A DNA stretch of 64,000 nt, from positions 1,368,449-1,432,448 of the forward strand of contig NZ_HF952018.1 in NCBI RefSeq assembly GCF_000430995.1. Direction: 5' to 3'. Origin of the DNA: Thermobrachium celere DSM 8682 (GTDB lineage Bacteria; Bacillota; Clostridia; Clostridiales; Caloramatoraceae). Below the pieces are notes generated by a model that ran no database searches, was not told the DNA's origin, and saw only the letters and a list, made by a program, of their open reading frames with translations. Position numbers and translations under genes: made by a program. Each line of letters begins with the position of its first letter. The first letter of the stretch is position 1. This document shows, piece by piece, positions 36,821 to 48,071 of the stretch.

Positions 36821-37653
36821 TATACGTTACTCTTTATTCTGCTTAAATGTATTGCAATGTACCCTATTTCATCATCAGGTACTTTTTTATCTAATTTCTT
36901 TTGAATTAAGTCACATACCTTTTTAGAAAGCTTATACTCTTCCTTAAGTTGTCTTTTAATTGATGATAAAAGTATATTTTTTATTGGCTTATCATGTTCA
37001 ATTCTATAAAGTGCATACCTTAGGTGAGAAATTAACCTAATATAATCTAGTGACTTTTCGTCAATTTTAATATTTAGTTCCTTTTGTATAAATTCTATCA
37101 CTTCTTTTACTATTTGTGTATATCTTAAAGTTTCTCCAACTGTCTGATTAACCCTTGCTGAATAAATATGAAGAGCAATAAAACTCTTTTCACTTTCTGG
37201 AAGTTCAACACCAATTCTCTTTTTTATTAAATCTAGAGCCTCTTCTGCTATTGCATATTCAGTAGGGTACATTGTTTTTATCTCCATCTCAAATGGATTT
37301 ACTATGTTAATTCCCTCTTTTAATCTTGCAATAGCAAAGTTTATGTGATCTGTCAGTCCAATGTGGATGTGTGAATTTAATTCTTTTCCTAATCTATCTA
37401 CTGCTAATTTAATAATTTCCTCTGATACTGCAACTATTTCTTCATTAACTGTATTAAGTAGCCTGTTGTAATTTTCTGCATGCTCACTTTTTATTTGAAT
37501 AAACTTCTGTTCAATTATGTCCTTTTCTGTTATAGGGTCCCCTTTCTTTTTCCCAAACCCTATTCCTTTACCAATTAAAACAAAAATCTCATCATCTTTT
37601 TGAGTAATAACAACGTTATTGCTTAATACTTTGGTAACTACATACCCTTCCAT
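36820..37653 (-). CDS. BglG/LicT/GlcT-family transcriptional antiterminator
   Basis: 277 aa from ATG 37653 (AAGGAG 8 nt upstream). CAT RNA-binding domain (KVLSNNVVITQ; GKGIGFGKKKGD) then two PRDs with conserved His (HIHIGLTDHINFAI; HIYSARVNQ; SHLRYALYRI; IAIHLSRI). PTS phosphorylation of the PRDs sets activity. The RAT directly after its stop codon is the obvious target, and the downstream IIA-Glc suggests GlcT-like glucose control. Confidence 0.93.
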   Translation of the reverse strand: MEGYVVTKVLSNNVVITQKDDEIFVLIGKGIGFGKKKGDPITEKDIIEQKFIQIKSEHAENYNRLLNTVNEEIVAVSEEIIKLAVDRLGKELNSHIHIGLTDHINFAIARLKEGINIVNPFEMEIKTMYPTEYAIAEEALDLIKKRIGVELPESEKSFIALHIYSARVNQTVGETLRYTQIVKEVIEFIQKELNIKIDEKSLDYIRLISHLRYALYRIEHDKPIKNILLSSIKRQLKEEYKLSKKVCDLIQKKLDKKVPDDEIGYIAIHLSRIKSNV

Positions 37654-37734
37654 ACACATTACTCCTTATTAGGATACTAATATTTTATTAAAAAAGAAGA
37701 AAAAATTCAATACCTTTTTATTTACAAAATTGTA

Positions 37735-37769
37735 GGAAGGAGATCGGAGTTTAACTCCAATCCCCTTCC
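37735..37769 (-). terminator. Terminator of the V/A-ATPase operon
   Basis: 17-bp stem (37735-37751 and 37753-37769) with two mismatches, GC-rich, 2 nt past the subunit D stop codon. Confidence 0.8.
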
Positions 37770-37771
37770 CA

Positions 37772-38407
37772 TTAACCTCTTTGTTCCATCATTGACTTTA
37801 CCTTCATAAGCCTTGTTAAATTTCCTCTTTCATTCTCTTCAAGCTTCATTGTTATATATTTTATAGTTTCTTGAAGTTGAGGTATCATTACATATTCAAG
37901 AGCATTAACTCTTCTTCTTGTTTTTTCAATTTCATCAGCCATAAGCTGACATGCCTTTTCAACTTCTGCAAGCTCAAGAAGTTGTGGAAGGATATTGTAA
38001 AGCTTATTTATTGCTCCATCAAGTTCTGCTGATGTTAATGCATAACCATAAGGGTATATACTTGCCCCCTCTGATCCTTCCCTTATAAACTTCATAATTG
38101 GAACATTTACACTCATTATATTCTTCTTTGAAATTTCAAGGCTTATAGTCTCACTAGGCATGATTATTGCTTCTTCTAGCATTTCAGAACCCATAACTGC
38201 CTTTGCCATCATAAATTCTTTAAGCGATTCTGTCAGTTCCTCTTCTACCTTTATTCTAAGCTCATTGTTCTTTTTAATTAAATCAATAAATTTTTTCATT
38301 AATTCATCTTGTTTATCCTTTAAAAGCTTATGACCTCTCTTTGCTACAACTAAACGCTTTTTTAATTTCGTAAGCTCCATTCTGGTTGGGTTTACATTAA
38401 GTCTCAT
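37772..38407 (-). CDS. ntpD: V/A-type ATPase subunit D (central stalk)
   Basis: 211 aa. Two long helices ([35 protein letters not shown]) form the rotor coiled coil. It transmits rotation between the catalytic A3B3 head and the membrane ring. Last gene of the operon, 2 nt after subunit B. Confidence 0.95.
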   Translation of the reverse strand: MRLNVNPTRMELTKLKKRLVVAKRGHKLLKDKQDELMKKFIDLIKKNNELRIKVEEELTESLKEFMMAKAVMGSEMLEEAIIMPSETISLEISKKNIMSVNVPIMKFIREGSEGASIYPYGYALTSAELDGAINKLYNILPQLLELAEVEKACQLMADEIEKTRRRVNALEYVMIPQLQETIKYITMKLEENERGNLTRLMKVKSMMEQRG

Positions 38408-38409
38408 AC

Positions 38410-39792
38410 CTATTCATCCCCTTTTTTGGGCAAGTACTTTTCGATGTACTCATCCCTAATTCTCTTAAGTTCTGACTTAGGTAGAATTGATAGAAGCTCC
38501 CAACCAATATTTAAGGTTTCTTCTATACTTCTGTTTTCATATTCTCCTTGTGATACATATCTCTTTTCAAATTCATCTGCAAATTTTGCATAAAGCTTAT
38601 CTATGTCTGAAAGTGCAGATTCACCAAGAATTACTGCAAGCTCTTTAGCTTGTTTTCCTTGAGCATATGCAGCAAAGAGCTGGTTCATTGTATCTGCATG
38701 GTCTTCTCTTGTTTTGCCTTTACCAATACCCTTATCCTTCAATCTTGATAGGGATGGTAAAACATCTATTGGAGGCATAACACCCTTTCTATATAGCTCT
38801 CTACTTAATATAATTTGTCCTTCAGTTATATATCCAGTAAGGTCTGGAATTGGGTGAGTCTTATCATCTTCTGGCATTGTTAATATAGGAATTTGTGTTA
38901 TTGAACCTTCTTTTCCTCTTATTTTACCTGCTCTTTCATATAAAGTTGAAAGGTCGGTATAAAGATATCCTGGATATCCACGTCTTCCTGGAACTTCCTT
39001 TCTTGCTGCTGAAACTTCTCTTAATGCTTCACAATAGTTTGTCATGTCAGTCATTATAACAAGTACGTGCATTCCCTTTTCATAAGCTAGATATTCTGCA
39101 CAAGTTAGAGCCATTCTTGGAGTTGCAATTCTCTCGATTGCAGGGTCATTTGCTAGGTTTATAAACAGAACTGCTCTATCAATTGCACCTGTCTTCTTAA
39201 AATCTGTTATAAAGAAATCTGCTTCTTCAAATGTAATACCCATAGCAGCAAACACAACTGCAAATTTGCTCTCTGCACTTAAAACCTTTGCCTGTCTTGC
39301 AATTTGTGCTGCTAAATTTGCATGTGGAAGACCTGAACCTGAGAATATTGGAAGCTTTTGTCCTCTAACTAGAGTATTAAGTCCATCTATTGCTGAAATT
39401 CCTGTTTGAATAAACTCTGATGGATAGTCTCTTGCAACAGGGTTTAGAGGGTTACCATTTACATCAAGTCTTTTCTCTGGAATTATCTTTGGTCCTCCAT
39501 CCTTTGGTCTTCCTAGACCATCAAAGACTCTTCCAAGCATATCTATTGATACACCAAGTTCAAGTGTCTTTCCTAAAAATCTAACTTTACTATCCTTTAA
39601 GTTAATTCCTGCTGAACTTTCAAATAATTGTACAAGAGCCTTATCACCGTTTATTTCAAGAACCTTACCACGTCTTATTTCACCAGTTTGTGTTTCTATT
39701 TCAACAAGTTCGTCATATACTGCCCCTTCTACTTGGTCTACTAGCATAAGAGGACCTGCAACTTCTCTTATAGTTCTATATTCCTTAAGCAT
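38410..39792 (-). CDS. ntpB: V/A-type ATPase subunit B (non-catalytic)
   Basis: 460 aa. Typical B-subunit core ([55 protein letters not shown]) with no intact Walker A. It alternates with subunit A in the head. Its ATG lies inside the end of the A gene, an 8-nt overlap. Confidence 0.97.
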   Translation of the reverse strand: MLKEYRTIREVAGPLMLVDQVEGAVYDELVEIETQTGEIRRGKVLEINGDKALVQLFESSAGINLKDSKVRFLGKTLELGVSIDMLGRVFDGLGRPKDGGPKIIPEKRLDVNGNPLNPVARDYPSEFIQTGISAIDGLNTLVRGQKLPIFSGSGLPHANLAAQIARQAKVLSAESKFAVVFAAMGITFEEADFFITDFKKTGAIDRAVLFINLANDPAIERIATPRMALTCAEYLAYEKGMHVLVIMTDMTNYCEALREVSAARKEVPGRRGYPGYLYTDLSTLYERAGKIRGKEGSITQIPILTMPEDDKTHPIPDLTGYITEGQIILSRELYRKGVMPPIDVLPSLSRLKDKGIGKGKTREDHADTMNQLFAAYAQGKQAKELAVILGESALSDIDKLYAKFADEFEKRYVSQGEYENRSIEETLNIGWELLSILPKSELKRIRDEYIEKYLPKKGDE

Positions 39793-41557
39793 TTACTTCT
39801 CCTCCCTTCATGAGTGTTTCCATCTGCATATGAAGTTCTGAGGATATTTCATCTATTTTTGTCATTTCTGCTTCTGGTATATATTTTGCTCTTGCTATCT
39901 TTTCACGAACAGGAAGAGAAGTTATTTTACTTAAGTAAACTCCCTGCTTTAATGCTTCTTGTCCAAGATGATAGAAATCTAGTATTAATTTTAACATCTT
40001 TTGTTGTTTTGTTAATGAAGCATATGTGTCAACTTCATGGAAAGCATTTTGATGTAGATAATCTTCTCTTAATGATCTAGCTGCCTCTAGTGTTAATCTA
40101 TCCTTTTCAGATAGGGCATCAATACCAACTAATCTTACAATTTCTTGTAATTCTGCTTCTTCTTGAAGTATCTTCATAGCTTCTTTAGTCATTTGGCCCC
40201 AGCCTTTATATCCCTGTTCTTCAAGGTAATTTGATATTTTATCAAGGTAAAGCGAATAGCTTAATAACCAGTTTATAGCTGGGAAGTGTCTTCTATATGC
40301 AAGGTTTGAATCAAGACCCCAGAAAACTTTAACTATCTTTAATGTCGCTTGAGTTACTGGTTCTGAAAGGTCTCCACCAGGAGGTGATACTGCACCTACA
40401 ACTGTAAGTGCACCTATTCTCTCATCACTTCCTAAACAGTAAACTTTACCTGCTCTTTCATAAAACTCTGCAGCACGTGAAGTAAGATATGCTGGATATC
40501 CTTCTTCACCTGGCATTTCTTCAAGACGTCCTGACATTTCTCTTAATGCCTCTGCCCAACGTGAAGTTGAGTCTGCCATTATAGCAACTGAGTAACCCAT
40601 ATCTCTAAAATATTCAGCAATTGTTATACCAGTATAAATTGAAGCTTCTCTCGCTGCAACTGGCATATTTGATGTATTAGCAATAAGCACAGTTCTCTTC
40701 ATTAATGGTTCCCCAGTCTTTGGGTCTTTAAGTTCTGGGAACTCCATTAGAACGTCTGTCATCTCATTTCCACGTTCTCCACAACCTATATAAACAACAA
40801 CTTCTGCATCTGCCCATTTAGCAAGCTGATGTTGAACAACTGTCTTACCACTTCCAAATGGCCCTGGAATACAAGCAGTACCACCCTTAGCAACTGGGAA
40901 GAAGGTATCTATAATTCTTTGTCCTGTAAGCATTGGCTCAGCTGGTGGGATTTTACCCTTATATGGTCTTCCCTTTCTAACTGGCCATTTTTGCATCATC
41001 ATAATATCCTTTATTTCACCCTTTGGTGTTTTTACCTTTGCAATAGTATCTACTACTGTAAAATCTCCTTCGTAAATTTCTGTTATCTCACCTTCAACAC
41101 CATAAGGAACCATAATTCTGTGTTCAATAATTGTTGTTTCTTGAACTACTCCTATAATATCTCCAGCAACAACATAATCTCCAACCTTTTTTGTTGGTTT
41201 AAAATTCCATTTCTTTTCTCTATCAAGTGATGGTACTTCAACTCCTCTTGTAATAAAATCTCCTGCAACCTTCATTACAGCATCAAGAGGTCTTTGAATA
41301 CCATCAAACATAGATTCAATAAGTCCTGGACCTAGTTCAACTGAAAGTGGTTCTCCAGTTGTTTCAACTGGCTCACCTATACCAAGTCCTGAAGTTTCTT
41401 CATAAACCTGTATTGAGGCCTTATCTCCTCTCATTTCAATTATTTCACCAACTAGTCTTTTATGACCAACCTTAACCACGTCAAACATCTTTGCATTTTC
41501 CATTCCCTCTGCAACTACAAGAGGTCCTGAAACTTTAATAATTCTACCGTACTTCAA
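39785..41557 (-). CDS. ntpA: V/A-type ATPase subunit A (catalytic)
   Basis: 590 aa. Walker [10 protein letters not shown] (near 232), the long V-type insertion (about 110-200) and the catalytic Glu in [10 protein letters not shown]. It hydrolyses or makes ATP. Four nucleotides after subunit F. Confidence 0.97.
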   Translation of the reverse strand: MKYGRIIKVSGPLVVAEGMENAKMFDVVKVGHKRLVGEIIEMRGDKASIQVYEETSGLGIGEPVETTGEPLSVELGPGLIESMFDGIQRPLDAVMKVAGDFITRGVEVPSLDREKKWNFKPTKKVGDYVVAGDIIGVVQETTIIEHRIMVPYGVEGEITEIYEGDFTVVDTIAKVKTPKGEIKDIMMMQKWPVRKGRPYKGKIPPAEPMLTGQRIIDTFFPVAKGGTACIPGPFGSGKTVVQHQLAKWADAEVVVYIGCGERGNEMTDVLMEFPELKDPKTGEPLMKRTVLIANTSNMPVAAREASIYTGITIAEYFRDMGYSVAIMADSTSRWAEALREMSGRLEEMPGEEGYPAYLTSRAAEFYERAGKVYCLGSDERIGALTVVGAVSPPGGDLSEPVTQATLKIVKVFWGLDSNLAYRRHFPAINWLLSYSLYLDKISNYLEEQGYKGWGQMTKEAMKILQEEAELQEIVRLVGIDALSEKDRLTLEAARSLREDYLHQNAFHEVDTYASLTKQQKMLKLILDFYHLGQEALKQGVYLSKITSLPVREKIARAKYIPEAEMTKIDEISSELHMQMETLMKGGEVNA

Positions 41558-41561
41558 GCTA

Positions 41562-41885
41562 TCAACCTTCCTTCTTTGATAATATATCTACACCGACAGC
41601 TTTTTCAACATTATCTCTTATCTTTTCAAGTCCTATACCTAGGCTTCCTTGTGTGCCTGGTATTAATATAACTGCGGGAATCATTTGATTTTGATATCTA
41701 AGTAGAGTTTCCTCCATGTCCTTTGCAAATGTTTCTGTTAAAAATATTAATCCATAGCCTTCCCTTGCCATACCATCTACAGCCTGTACAGCCTCATTTA
41801 CTGTTTCAACTGCCTTAACAGTCATACCAAGGGATAGAAAGGCTATAACTGCGTCCTTTTCTCCTACTACACCAATTTTATACAT
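41562..41885 (-). CDS. ntpG: V/A-type ATPase subunit F
   Basis: 107 aa from the ATG at 41885; the in-frame GTG three codons upstream is poorer. Rossmann-like regulatory stalk subunit ([19 protein letters not shown]). It overlaps subunit C by 8 nt and, with D, forms the central stalk. No strong RBS, consistent with coupled translation. Confidence 0.92.
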   Translation of the reverse strand: MYKIGVVGEKDAVIAFLSLGMTVKAVETVNEAVQAVDGMAREGYGLIFLTETFAKDMEETLLRYQNQMIPAVILIPGTQGSLGIGLEKIRDNVEKAVGVDILSKKEG

Positions 41886-42867
41886 ATATATCACGCAGCC
41901 TTTCCCTTATGGTATCGGCACTAACTCTATTCTTTTTACCGGTTAATATTATTCTTAGTATTTTAATCTCGTTTTCTTTGGCATATATGTATGCCACTAC
42001 TGGTTCTGGTCCAAAGCTTATAAACTTTGAATTTTTTAACACACTTAATAAATAATCATCAGCCATCTTTTCTATTCTTCCTAAATCCTTTGTTTTTAGG
42101 TATTCCTCAACCCCCTCTTTAATCCATTTAAAGTGTTCTGTATGGAATACCTTATTTGAGAAGCTCTCAATGTCTTCAATGTAATTGCTTATAAATAGGT
42201 CTAGGTCTATCTTTCCACCTTTGATTAAAACCTTTTTTAGAAATTCTCTATCCCTTTTTTGCTCCTTTGCTCTTATAAATGTTTTTATATTCTGAATATC
42301 TATAAGAAGCTGAATATAACTTTGTAAAAATTCTAGCCTTGCTGATTTAGCAATGTTCATCTGTCTAACAAACATCGCTTCATCAATTATTGTATCTATA
42401 TCCTGAGGGTTTTTGTTTGAATTATATTCTTCAAAAACTTTAAAAACTGCTTCTCTAAACTCAGGATATAAATCCCTTAAATTTTCATCTTTAAATATAT
42501 CCTTCAATTTAGATACATCTACTGTTCCTGCATTTATTAAAAGTTTATCAATATCTTTATTTAGAAACCTACTTTTTACTAATGTTTTTATATTATGAGC
42601 ATCATATTTAGTTCTAAAAATATCAACTACTTCACTAACAGGACAAAGCTTAAACATTTCTAGATAAAAATCCTCTAGAGATCTTTTCAAACCTTCTTCA
42701 TATGATGGCATTGAAATATAGTCTGAGTAAATGCTGTCTTGAAGTATTCTTTTTGCCTCATCAAAATCCTTAGCCTCAATTAAACTCTCTAGCTTTGCCC
42801 TATCTAGCATTTTTGTTTCTAAAACCTTAATTCTTGCAATACATTGTGCAAATATAGTACTATCCAT
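41878..42867 (-). CDS. ntpC: V/A-type ATPase subunit C (stalk/ring connector)
   Basis: 329 aa, all-helical, family motifs near LETKMLDRAKLESLIEA and KENEIKILRIILTGK. It caps the membrane ring and docks the D/F stalk. Within the operon between E and F. Confidence 0.94.
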   Translation of the reverse strand: MDSTIFAQCIARIKVLETKMLDRAKLESLIEAKDFDEAKRILQDSIYSDYISMPSYEEGLKRSLEDFYLEMFKLCPVSEVVDIFRTKYDAHNIKTLVKSRFLNKDIDKLLINAGTVDVSKLKDIFKDENLRDLYPEFREAVFKVFEEYNSNKNPQDIDTIIDEAMFVRQMNIAKSARLEFLQSYIQLLIDIQNIKTFIRAKEQKRDREFLKKVLIKGGKIDLDLFISNYIEDIESFSNKVFHTEHFKWIKEGVEEYLKTKDLGRIEKMADDYLLSVLKNSKFISFGPEPVVAYIYAKENEIKILRIILTGKKNRVSADTIRERLRDIYV

Positions 42868-42900
42868 TATTCACCCTCCTTTTTTAGAACTGGAGGCCTT

Positions 42901-43503
42901 TTAAAATAACACTGAAGCAACTTCTGCCTCAAGCTCATCCCTTAATCCTCTAATTAGAGCTTCAAAGGTACAATTTATTTCTAATCCACTCTTTCTTAAA
43001 ATAAAACCCGATGGAATATCTGCATATTCTGGATTAATTCTAAGAAGCCCTCTTTTTCCTCCTGCAACTAATGTTTTATTAATTTCATCGAGGTTTATAC
43101 TTACCCTATCCTTATCCCTGATTGATAAAACTATTTCTTCTTCTCCTGTTTGAACATTGTTTATAATCATTTTGTTTATTAAAATTGAATACTCATTCTT
43201 TGACATATTGTTAATCTTGTTTATAACTTCATTTAATATTAAATCTATTGCTTCTTGCTTTGCTTGAAGAATTATGTTTCTAGATTCAAGTTCTGCTCTT
43301 GCAATCATTCTTTCCTTTCTATCTTTACCATCCTTTTCAGCCTTCTGCTTTACTTCTTCAACTATTTGATTAGCTTTAATATTTGCTTGTTCTAGTATTT
43401 CATCTGCCTTTTTTCTTGCTTCTTGTTCTATATCTGAGGCCTTCTTCATGTCCTCGCTTAAAAGCCTCTCCTTTAGGCTATCTATACTATTCATTTTGGC
43501 CAC
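42901..43503 (-). CDS. ntpE: V/A-type ATPase subunit E (peripheral stalk)
   Basis: 200 aa. Long N-terminal coiled coil (about 15-95, KADEILEQANIKANQIVEEV) then a globular head (PEYADIPSGFIL). It pairs with subunit H to make the stator. 4 nt after subunit K. Confidence 0.93.
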   Translation of the reverse strand: MAKMNSIDSLKERLLSEDMKKASDIEQEARKKADEILEQANIKANQIVEEVKQKAEKDGKDRKERMIARAELESRNIILQAKQEAIDLILNEVINKINNMSKNEYSILINKMIINNVQTGEEEIVLSIRDKDRVSINLDEINKTLVAGGKRGLLRINPEYADIPSGFILRKSGLEINCTFEALIRGLRDELEAEVASVLF

Positions 43504-43507
43504 TCCC

Positions 43508-44017
<510 letters not shown>

Positions 44018-44029
44018 TTACTCCTCCTT

Positions 44030-45940
44030 TTAAATTTCTTCTTTGATTTTTATAAATTTTGTTGATATTTTTAAAGGCTTAAATGCCTTTCCGCCACCTT
44101 GATAGAATTTTCCAAAGAATTCTAGATATTGTAATCTACAAGTATGAACAAAAGTACCTAATGCACCTATTAAAAAGTTAAATGTATGTCCTGCTATAAA
44201 TATAATTGGTCCAAAAATGAAGGCTACTGCACCTTTTCCTAATAGACCTATAAGCAGGTTAAATGACCATCCAATCAATCCAGATGCTAAACCTAGTGCT
44301 AGAAGTCTTGAATATGATAGTGCGTCTCCTAAGTATCCTGTAACTCCATATAGTCCATAAAGACCACCAAAGAATTTTCCAACAAGTGTTTTGTTGCTTC
44401 TTCCTTGAGTTAGTAATAATCCTAAAGCACTTACTATTGAAATAATCTGAGCTGTCTTTCCACCACCTAATAACATCCATATCAATCCTGAAACTAAACC
44501 ATACCAGAAAAATACGTCAAATATTGCATCAAGTATTTTTCCTTCTTTAATAAGTTGGTATGCCTTTACACCTAAACCTACATAAAGATGGATTATACCA
44601 AATGCTATTGAGTACTTTAGAACTGTCATAGGATCAGCTACTGGGTCAACCCATAGAGGTTTCATTTTAATAATGCCTCCAAAGAAGCTACCATAAAGTA
44701 CACCAAAAATAACAGTTGGAACACTTACTAATGCTAAAAGTTTAACCATCTTTTTCAGAGAATCACTTAAATCAGCCTTATATAGTAAGAATAAACTTAC
44801 AGCACCAAGTAAAAGTCCATATCCAACATCAGCCATCATCATTCCAAAGAATATTAGGAAAAATGGTGCTAAAACTGGTGTTGGATCTACTTCATTTGGT
44901 AGAGGAAGTGCATACATTTCAGTTATTGCTTCAAATGGTTCTACAAGTGGATTGTTTTTAAGTAGAACTGGAGGCATATCTTCTTCTGATGCTTCTCCAA
45001 ATTCTATATAAACTTTAAGCTTAAATTTATCAATTGCCTTTTTAAGATTATCAATCTTATCCTCAGGAACCCAGCCTTGAAGTACAACAGCTCTTTTAGT
45101 ATTTAATATCTTTGAGTTTTGTCTTTCAATTTCTAATTGTGAGTTAAAGTAGTCATATACCTTTTCAATTTCAGGTAAAATATTTGCTAATTCAACTGCT
45201 TCTTTTTTAACCTCTTCCTCTTTTTTGAATATTTCGTCAATTTCAGTTTTAAGATTTTTAATTATGTTTTGTGGTGTATCATCCAATTCAATTGTAGCCT
45301 TAGTAAAGCCATATTTTTTAAGCACTTCATAAACTTGATTATAGTCATCCTTATGACACAATATAAATACATTAATATCTTGTTGTTTTTCTGATACTCT
45401 TTCCATATAGAGCTCTTTGATATTTTTTAGTTCATCCAATAAAGCACCTTCATATTTTTTAGATATTGTTCCTATAAAATAACCAACTCTTTTTAATTTT
45501 TCTAAATCCTTTACTGAAATATCTAAATTACTCCATAAACTATAGTGCTGAACTAAAGACTCTAATTTTGAATGTCTAGCTTTAATATTATTAATTTCTT
45601 CTTCTATTCTTTTTGCTCTTTCACAAACCTCTAACCACTTAAAATTTTTTACGAAATTTTCTAAACTTTCAACCTCCACCTCTTCCCTTTTATCTAGGAA
45701 TCCCTTTTTATTCTGATTATAATTCTTTAAGAATTCATAGGCTTGCTTAATTTTATTAAAATTAAATTCAGTTTCACTTATGCTTTTACCCTCAAAGCTT
45801 ACTCCTTCTATCTCCTCATTTAAAACTTCCTTTAAATCAATAACCTCTACTGCAGAAGCTCTTTGAAGGGCCTTTAAAATTTTAAATTTATCTTCTTTTG
45901 CACCAGTTATGGTGACTTTTTTCATCTTAACTATTGCCAT
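44030..45940 (-). CDS. ntpI: V/A-type ATPase subunit I (membrane stator)
   Basis: 636 aa. Cytoplasmic N-terminal half with coiled coils (about 60-320), then seven or eight membrane helices (from about 350) that carry the ion half-channels next to the ring. It overlaps subunit H by 14 nt. Confidence 0.95.
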   Translation of the reverse strand: MAIVKMKKVTITGAKEDKFKILKALQRASAVEVIDLKEVLNEEIEGVSFEGKSISETEFNFNKIKQAYEFLKNYNQNKKGFLDKREEVEVESLENFVKNFKWLEVCERAKRIEEEINNIKARHSKLESLVQHYSLWSNLDISVKDLEKLKRVGYFIGTISKKYEGALLDELKNIKELYMERVSEKQQDINVFILCHKDDYNQVYEVLKKYGFTKATIELDDTPQNIIKNLKTEIDEIFKKEEEVKKEAVELANILPEIEKVYDYFNSQLEIERQNSKILNTKRAVVLQGWVPEDKIDNLKKAIDKFKLKVYIEFGEASEEDMPPVLLKNNPLVEPFEAITEMYALPLPNEVDPTPVLAPFFLIFFGMMMADVGYGLLLGAVSLFLLYKADLSDSLKKMVKLLALVSVPTVIFGVLYGSFFGGIIKMKPLWVDPVADPMTVLKYSIAFGIIHLYVGLGVKAYQLIKEGKILDAIFDVFFWYGLVSGLIWMLLGGGKTAQIISIVSALGLLLTQGRSNKTLVGKFFGGLYGLYGVTGYLGDALSYSRLLALGLASGLIGWSFNLLIGLLGKGAVAFIFGPIIFIAGHTFNFLIGALGTFVHTCRLQYLEFFGKFYQGGGKAFKPLKISTKFIKIKEEI

Positions 45941-46253
45941 GGCTATTCACTATCCTCTCAATAACCATATTTACAGCTTTCTCCATTTTATCTTTAGGAA
46001 TGTTTTTGATTTCGTCTCTCCTTCTTTTTGCTTCTTCAATCATTGGCTCAACTTGTTTTTTAGCTTCATCTTCAAATTTTTTAATAGTTTCCTTGTAGTA
46101 GGCATCAGCATTGTTCTGTGCATCGATAATTATTTCTTCACTCTTTTTCTTTGCATCCTGAATTAAAATATTTGCCTTATGCTGTGCCTCTTTAACAATA
46201 TCTTCCCCTTGCCTTTCAATTTCAGCAATCTTTTTTACAATATCAAGAGCCAA
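45927..46253 (-). CDS. V/A-type ATPase subunit H (peripheral stalk coiled coil)
   Basis: 108 aa, nearly all coiled coil rich in Glu, Lys and Ala. First gene of the H-I-K-E-C-F-A-B-D operon, in the order seen in E. hirae ntp. A TATAAT (46299-46304) upstream is a candidate -10; its -35 is weak. Confidence 0.88.
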   Translation of the reverse strand: MALDIVKKIAEIERQGEDIVKEAQHKANILIQDAKKKSEEIIIDAQNNADAYYKETIKKFEDEAKKQVEPMIEEAKRRRDEIKNIPKDKMEKAVNMVIERIVNSHGNS

Positions 46254-46382
46254 AGTATCACCACCTTTTTTATAAATTATTTAAAAAATTTTAACTTAAT
46301 TATACTAAATTTTTTTGATAAATAAAAGTCATTTTTAGTCGAATTGCATTTCGTTTTTTATTATTTGCAAACTATTTTTCTT

Positions 46383-48071
46383 TTACTCTAAATCTTTCAC
46401 ATGAATTGTATAACTAATTTGATTTTTGAGGTCAAATAGTATTAAAACTTCATTATAAATGATATCAAATTTATTATTGTTTTTACAAACTTCTAAACTC
46501 ATAGGAAGTATAAATAGCCCCTTCATACTCTCTAAATTTAATTTTTTCATTATATTTTCTTTGTATTTTTTAAATTTTCTATCAATTTTAGTATCTATGT
46601 CTTTTCTCAAGAATTCTGGCAAATTGGACTTTTTAGTTGTAAATAAATAATCATATATTAACAAATCTTTAATAATTGAAACTTCATATTTCTGAATTAA
46701 GAAATTAAACAAAAGGAAAAATTTTTCCTGAAGCCCTACATTCCTTTCAAAAAACTCATAACCTTGTAAGTATGTAGTCAAATCCTCAAAAAACTTAAAA
46801 TAATCACTTGTATTATTCAATACATAACTAATAGTTCTCTCAAAAATTCTACTATTATAAAAACTATCAAATACCTTTTCAAAATTTAAAAGCCAATAAA
46901 TTTCTTCACTCTTTAACCAGTCTGTTTTTAAAACATGGTATGGAGGATAGCTTAAATATTTTATTCCATATTTATCTTTATCATAAAATATTGGCGAACC
47001 CTTAAGTACCTTTAAAAATCCAATCTGAAGTTCATCAGGCATTATACTCATAACATCATTGAAGGATTTTTTAAATGAAATTATATCTTCTCCTGGAAGC
47101 CCAACTATCAAATCAAGATGGCAGTGAATATTTCCTACTTTCAATATCCTTTCTATGTTTTCCTTAACCTTTTTAAAGTTCATAGTTCTATTTATGTTTT
47201 TTAAAACACATTCATTTGTACTTTGTACTCCTATTTCAAACTGGAATAATCCCTTTGGTGCGTTTGAAAGTATATTTAAATCTTCTTCATCTAAAAGATC
47301 TGCTGCTATTTCAAAGTGGAAACATGTGGAAGGTGATAAATCTATTAAGTACTTCCATATTTCCCTTGAATAAGATTTATTTGCATTAAATGTCCTATCT
47401 ACAAACTTGATTAATTTAACATTATTTTCAATTAAGTACTTTAATTCTTTTTTTACAAGTTCTAAACTTCTAACTCTAACCTTTTTATCTATTGATGACA
47501 TACAATAACTACATCTAAAAGGACATCCTCTTGATGCCTCGTAATAGATTATTTTATCTGGAATTTCACTCTCATAAGGAAATTTTAATGTATCCATATC
47601 CATAATAGTATCAGAATAACCTGTATCAATAATTTCATTGTTATATCTAAAGGAAAGCCCTTTAATTTTAGTAAGACTACTCAAACTATCTTCGTTTATA
47701 CATTCAATCAATGGTCGTATAACCCTTTCTCCCTCACCTTTTATTATGTAATCTACAAAATTGTATGTACTTAAAATACTTGTTGCATCAAATGAAACCT
47801 CAGGTCCACCTAAAATGATCTTAATATCACTGTTAATATTTTTTATAATATTTGCCACCTTTAAAGTGTTTTCTATGTTCCATATATAACAAGAAAAGCC
47901 TACTACATTAGGCCCTTTATCTAATATTTCAAAGGCTACTTTTAAAATATCATCATTTATTGTTGATTCATATAATTCAACATCATAATCTTCTATTTCC
48001 CTTTTTAAATATCTTATAGCTAGGTTTGAATGAACGTATTTTGCGTTTAATGCTGCTAATACTATCTTCAT
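46383..48071 (-). CDS. B12-binding radical SAM protein with DUF4080-like tail
   Basis: 562 aa. Cobalamin-binding-like N-terminus (MKIVLAALNAKYVHSNLAIRY; VVGFSCYIWN; ILGGPEVS), radical SAM cluster C-x3-C-x2-C (RGCPFRCSYCMSS, near 185) and a long C-terminal extension of the DUF4080 type. The substrate is unknown. The start overlaps the 3' end of the preceding gene by 89 nt, which is unusual; the N-terminal family motif requires this start. Confidence 0.85.
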   Translation of the reverse strand: MKIVLAALNAKYVHSNLAIRYLKREIEDYDVELYESTINDDILKVAFEILDKGPNVVGFSCYIWNIENTLKVANIIKNINSDIKIILGGPEVSFDATSILSTYNFVDYIIKGEGERVIRPLIECINEDSLSSLTKIKGLSFRYNNEIIDTGYSDTIMDMDTLKFPYESEIPDKIIYYEASRGCPFRCSYCMSSIDKKVRVRSLELVKKELKYLIENNVKLIKFVDRTFNANKSYSREIWKYLIDLSPSTCFHFEIAADLLDEEDLNILSNAPKGLFQFEIGVQSTNECVLKNINRTMNFKKVKENIERILKVGNIHCHLDLIVGLPGEDIISFKKSFNDVMSIMPDELQIGFLKVLKGSPIFYDKDKYGIKYLSYPPYHVLKTDWLKSEEIYWLLNFEKVFDSFYNSRIFERTISYVLNNTSDYFKFFEDLTTYLQGYEFFERNVGLQEKFFLLFNFLIQKYEVSIIKDLLIYDYLFTTKKSNLPEFLRKDIDTKIDRKFKKYKENIMKKLNLESMKGLFILPMSLEVCKNNNKFDIIYNEVLILFDLKNQISYTIHVKDLE

